Of a stretch of 64,000 bases of DNA, positions 61,868 through 64,000 are shown piece by piece. Within the stretch, counting starts at the first letter, position 1; each line of letters opens with the position of its first letter. Made by a program: the position numbers and the translations under genes. The stretch covers positions 62,001 to 126,000 of the forward strand of contig NZ_LIPD01000018.1 of assembly GCF_001905545.1 (NCBI RefSeq), given 5' to 3'. The notes under the pieces are model-generated. The model was not told the origin of the DNA. It saw nothing but the letters and a program-made list of their open reading frames with translations, and ran no database searches. The stretch is from Streptomyces sp. CB02056 (GTDB lineage: Bacteria > Actinomycetota > Actinomycetes > Streptomycetales > Streptomycetaceae).

Positions 61868-63112
61868 TCACTCCCCGCGCCTCGCCCCGTCCCCGCCGAC
61901 CATCCGGCGCAGCCGCCGGGCCGCCTCCCGGCGCAGCTCCCGCCGGGCCCGCCGCTGCTCGCCCCGGTCGATCCGCGGGTCGGTGGCCACCTCGTACCGC
62001 CGTACGTACGTCCCCACGAAGCCCTGGAGCGTCGCCGCCGCCGGGATCGCGATCACCGCGCCGACCGCGCCGAGCAGCGCCGCGCCCGCGATCACCGAGC
62101 CGAAGGCCACCGCCGGGTGCACGTCCACCGTCCGCGCGGTGATCCTCGGCTGCAGCAGGTAGTTCTCGATCTGCTGGTACACCACGACGAAGACCAGCAC
62201 CCAGAGCGCGTCCACCGGCTTCACCGTCAGCGCCACCAGCACCGGCAGCGTCCCGGCCAGGTACGTCCCAAGGGTCGGCACGAACTGCGACATGACGCCG
62301 ACCCAGACCGCCAGCGCCGCCGCGTACGGCAGGCCGAGCAGTTCGAACATCACCCAGTGCCCGGCGGCCGACACCACCGCGAGCAGCGCCCGGGAGTACA
62401 GGTAGCCGCCGGTCTTGGCGAGCGCGATCTCCCAGGCCCGCAGCACCTCGGCCTGCTTGGCGGGCGGCAGCATCGAACAGACCGTCCGGCGCACCCGCGG
62501 GCCCTCGGCGGTGAAGTAGAAGGTGAACAGCCCGACCGTGAAGGCCTTGAAGAGCCCGCCGATCACGGTGGACGAGACGCCCCAGGCGTTGTCGGCGGCC
62601 TGCTGGACGTAGGTCTCGATGGTGCCGGAATCCTTGAGCAACCGATTCTGCAACTCGCCCAGCGAGAGGTCCTGGTGGAAGGTCCGGTTGATCCAGTCGA
62701 TCAGGTTGTCGACCAGGTGCGGCAGGTCCCCCGCGAGCTTCGCCACCTGGTCGACCAGCAGGGTGCCGAGCGCGGCGAGGAAGCCCACCACCGCGATCCC
62801 GACCGCCACGAACACCAGGAAGGTCCCGCCCCCCCGGCGCACCCCCCGCGCGGCCATCCGGTCCACCGCCGGCTCCAGCGCCAGCGACAGGAAGAACGAC
62901 ACCAGCAGCATCACGAACAGGTCGATCAGCTGCCGGAACGCCCAGTCCGCGAGCTGGAAGGCCCCCACCAGCACCAGGAACAGCACCATCGCCCGCGGCA
63001 GCCAGCGCGGCATCCCGCCGCCCCACAGACCCCCACCCGCCGGAGCGCCCTCGGCGTCCCGGTCCGAATTCTTCTGTTCCGCGCTATTTGTCACCCGAAC
63101 AGTCTGTCCCAT
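61868..63112 (-). CDS. AI-2E family (PerM-type) transporter
   Basis: A 414-residue polytopic membrane protein. Seven or eight hydrophobic segments are visible, and VPTLGTYLAGTLPVLVAL with NYLLQPRITARTVDVHPAV are typical of the AI-2 exporter/UPF0118 family. The C-terminal about 40 residues are an Arg-rich cytoplasmic tail. ATG 63112 was chosen; a GTG a few codons later is possible. The family includes putative exporters; the substrate here is unknown. It lies between recA and DUF3046, as in other streptomycetes. Confidence 0.9.
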   Translation of the reverse strand: MGQTVRVTNSAEQKNSDRDAEGAPAGGGLWGGGMPRWLPRAMVLFLVLVGAFQLADWAFRQLIDLFVMLLVSFFLSLALEPAVDRMAARGVRRGGGTFLVFVAVGIAVVGFLAALGTLLVDQVAKLAGDLPHLVDNLIDWINRTFHQDLSLGELQNRLLKDSGTIETYVQQAADNAWGVSSTVIGGLFKAFTVGLFTFYFTAEGPRVRRTVCSMLPPAKQAEVLRAWEIALAKTGGYLYSRALLAVVSAAGHWVMFELLGLPYAAALAVWVGVMSQFVPTLGTYLAGTLPVLVALTVKPVDALWVLVFVVVYQQIENYLLQPRITARTVDVHPAVAFGSVIAGAALLGAVGAVIAIPAAATLQGFVGTYVRRYEVATDPRIDRGEQRRARRELRREAARRLRRMVGGDGARRGE

Positions 63113-63131
63113 GCCCCCGGGGGGCCGGCAG

Positions 63132-63326
63132 TCAGCGCAGCACCCCGGAGACGCCCTGGGTGTCGCAGACCACCCGCCAGACCTCCTTGGCCTCCCAGCC
63201 CGCCTCCAGCGCCTGCCGCACCGTCCGCCCGCCCAGCTCGCTCATCACGTGGTCGGTCGCGAACGACTCCGCGTACCCCTCCCCGAAGTGCGCGTACATC
63301 CGTCGCCAGAACTCCGTCAGCCTCAT
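63132..63326 (-). CDS. DUF3046 protein
   Basis: A 64-residue protein of unknown function. It begins MRLTEFWRRMYAHFGEGYAE and has SFATDHVMSELGGRTVRQAL and WRVVCDTQGV, the full DUF3046 pattern; this small family is typically encoded beside recA in actinobacteria. ATG 63326 overlaps the stop of the upstream acetyltransferase by four bases (ATGA), so they are co-translated. Confidence 0.93.
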   Translation of the reverse strand: MRLTEFWRRMYAHFGEGYAESFATDHVMSELGGRTVRQALEAGWEAKEVWRVVCDTQGVSGVLR

Positions 63327-63913
63327 GCCCCAAGTATCCCGGACCGGGCCCGCCACTCCCCGGCCGTCAGCGCGTACTCGACCTCGCCGTGCTCGCTGCC
63401 CGGGATCATCTCCGGGTAGTCCTCGTGGAACGTGCGGACGTACGACAGCCCGCTCTTCTCCATCACCCGCCGCGAGCCCGCGTTCACCGCCATGGTGTAC
63501 GCCACCACCCGCTCCACCCCCAGCTCCGCGAACCCGAGCCGGACCAGCGCCCGCGCCCCCTCCGTCGCGTAGCCGCGCCCCCACGCGGCCTGCCGCAAGC
63601 GGTACCCGAGCTCGACCTCCCCGCGCTCGCCCTCCCGCGTCGGCCGGAACTCGAACCACCCCAGGAACGCCCCGCCCGCCCGCTCCTCGGCCGCCCACCA
63701 GCCGAGGTCGCCGTAGCGCCGGTAGTGCTCCAGGTAGCGCGGCAGCAGCTCCCCCTCGACCCACTCCCGCGGACTCGGCTTCCCCCCGGTGAGGAAGCGC
63801 ATCACCGCAGGGTCCCCGTCCAGCTCCACGAGCCGGTCCGCGTCCGCCGTCGTGAAGCGCCGCAGCACCAGCCGCTCGGTCGTCAGGAACACGGCCGCAC
63901 CCGAATCACCCAT
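63323..63913 (-). CDS. GNAT-family N-acetyltransferase
   Basis: A 196-residue RimJ/RimL-like acetyltransferase. It begins LTTERLVLRRFTTADADRLV, with the acetyl-CoA loop GYRLRQAAWGRGYATEGARAL and AYTMAVNAGSRRVMEKSGL, the expected arrangement. ATG 63913 follows GAGGAT; GTG 63949 would add 12 residues. The target (a protein N-terminus or a small amine) is unknown. It is coupled to the DUF3046 gene. Confidence 0.9.
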   Translation of the reverse strand: MGDSGAAVFLTTERLVLRRFTTADADRLVELDGDPAVMRFLTGGKPSPREWVEGELLPRYLEHYRRYGDLGWWAAEERAGGAFLGWFEFRPTREGERGEVELGYRLRQAAWGRGYATEGARALVRLGFAELGVERVVAYTMAVNAGSRRVMEKSGLSYVRTFHEDYPEMIPGSEHGEVEYALTAGEWRARSGILGA

Positions 63914-64000
63914 GCCCCGATCCTCACCCCCGTCCCACCGCCCCGTCACCTGCTTTTCCCCGCCCCACCACCCGACGGGCGCGCGGGGCGCGGCCCGCGC

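Overview
The window is chromosomal DNA from a high-GC filamentous actinomycete of the Streptomycetaceae (Streptomyces, Kitasatospora or a close relative; the sequence alone does not decide). The evidence is the very high GC at third codon positions, a conservon operon, SapB-era streptomycete gene neighbourhoods (recQ-rnhB, nrdRJ/lexA, hflX-rshA-dapF-miaA-miaB, gluRK/gluABCD, recX-recA) and GTG/TTG starts with GGAGG-type ribosome sites. The gene order matches, from memory, the S. coelicolor SCO57xx-SCO58xx core region. No tRNA, rRNA, CRISPR array, insertion sequence or phage gene was seen.

Layout. 1-9,089: a DUF4192 protein running off the left edge, a RecQ-type helicase carrying a C-terminal phosphoribosyltransferase domain, two unassigned proteins, RNase HII, and a divergent TetR/MFS efflux pair with twin operator-like palindromes. 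9,244-15,095: a DUF4173 membrane protein with a long repeat-rich N-terminus, then a carbohydrate ABC importer (two permeases and a lipoprotein, no ATPase). 15,444-21,593: a full conservon (CvnA histidine-kinase-like, CvnB roadblock, CvnC DUF742, CvnD GTPase) followed by two cytochromes P450, one of which lacks the ExxR arginine. 21,897-23,590: an NAD(P)-binding protein and a double-HNH gene broken by an in-frame amber codon. 23,699-28,554: nrdJ and nrdR, divergent from lexA, with visible NrdR and LexA boxes. 28,731-36,551: a dinG-type helicase just downstream of a four-gene aerobactin-type siderophore operon headed by an iron box.

36,964-39,334: two tandem secreted trypsin-like lipoproteins; the second has alanine in place of the catalytic serine. 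39,401-49,000: hflX, rshA, dapF, a small membrane protein, miaA, an MT0933-type antitoxin-like protein, an extradiol-dioxygenase-like protein and miaB. 49,035-56,027: a TAXI-type binding protein, the GluK-GluR two-component system and the divergent gluABCD glutamate importer. 56,150-63,913: an FAD monooxygenase, an RNase Y homologue, recX, recA with an SOS box inside its promoter spacer, an AI-2E family permease, a DUF3046 protein and a GNAT acetyltransferase.

The main functional themes are DNA damage response (recQ, lexA, dinG, recX, recA, with LexA boxes at lexA and recA), nucleotide supply (nrdRJ), RNA metabolism (rnhB, miaA, miaB, hflX, RNase Y), nutrient signalling (rshA, gluRK) and accessory uptake or scavenging (sugar ABC importer, siderophore operon). 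The most unusual items are the protease/pseudoprotease pair, the P450 without ExxR inside the conservon, the TTCGAA cluster between the two P450 genes, the amber-interrupted double-HNH gene, the complete aerobactin-like gene set in an actinomycete, and the many in-frame minisatellites in separate genes.
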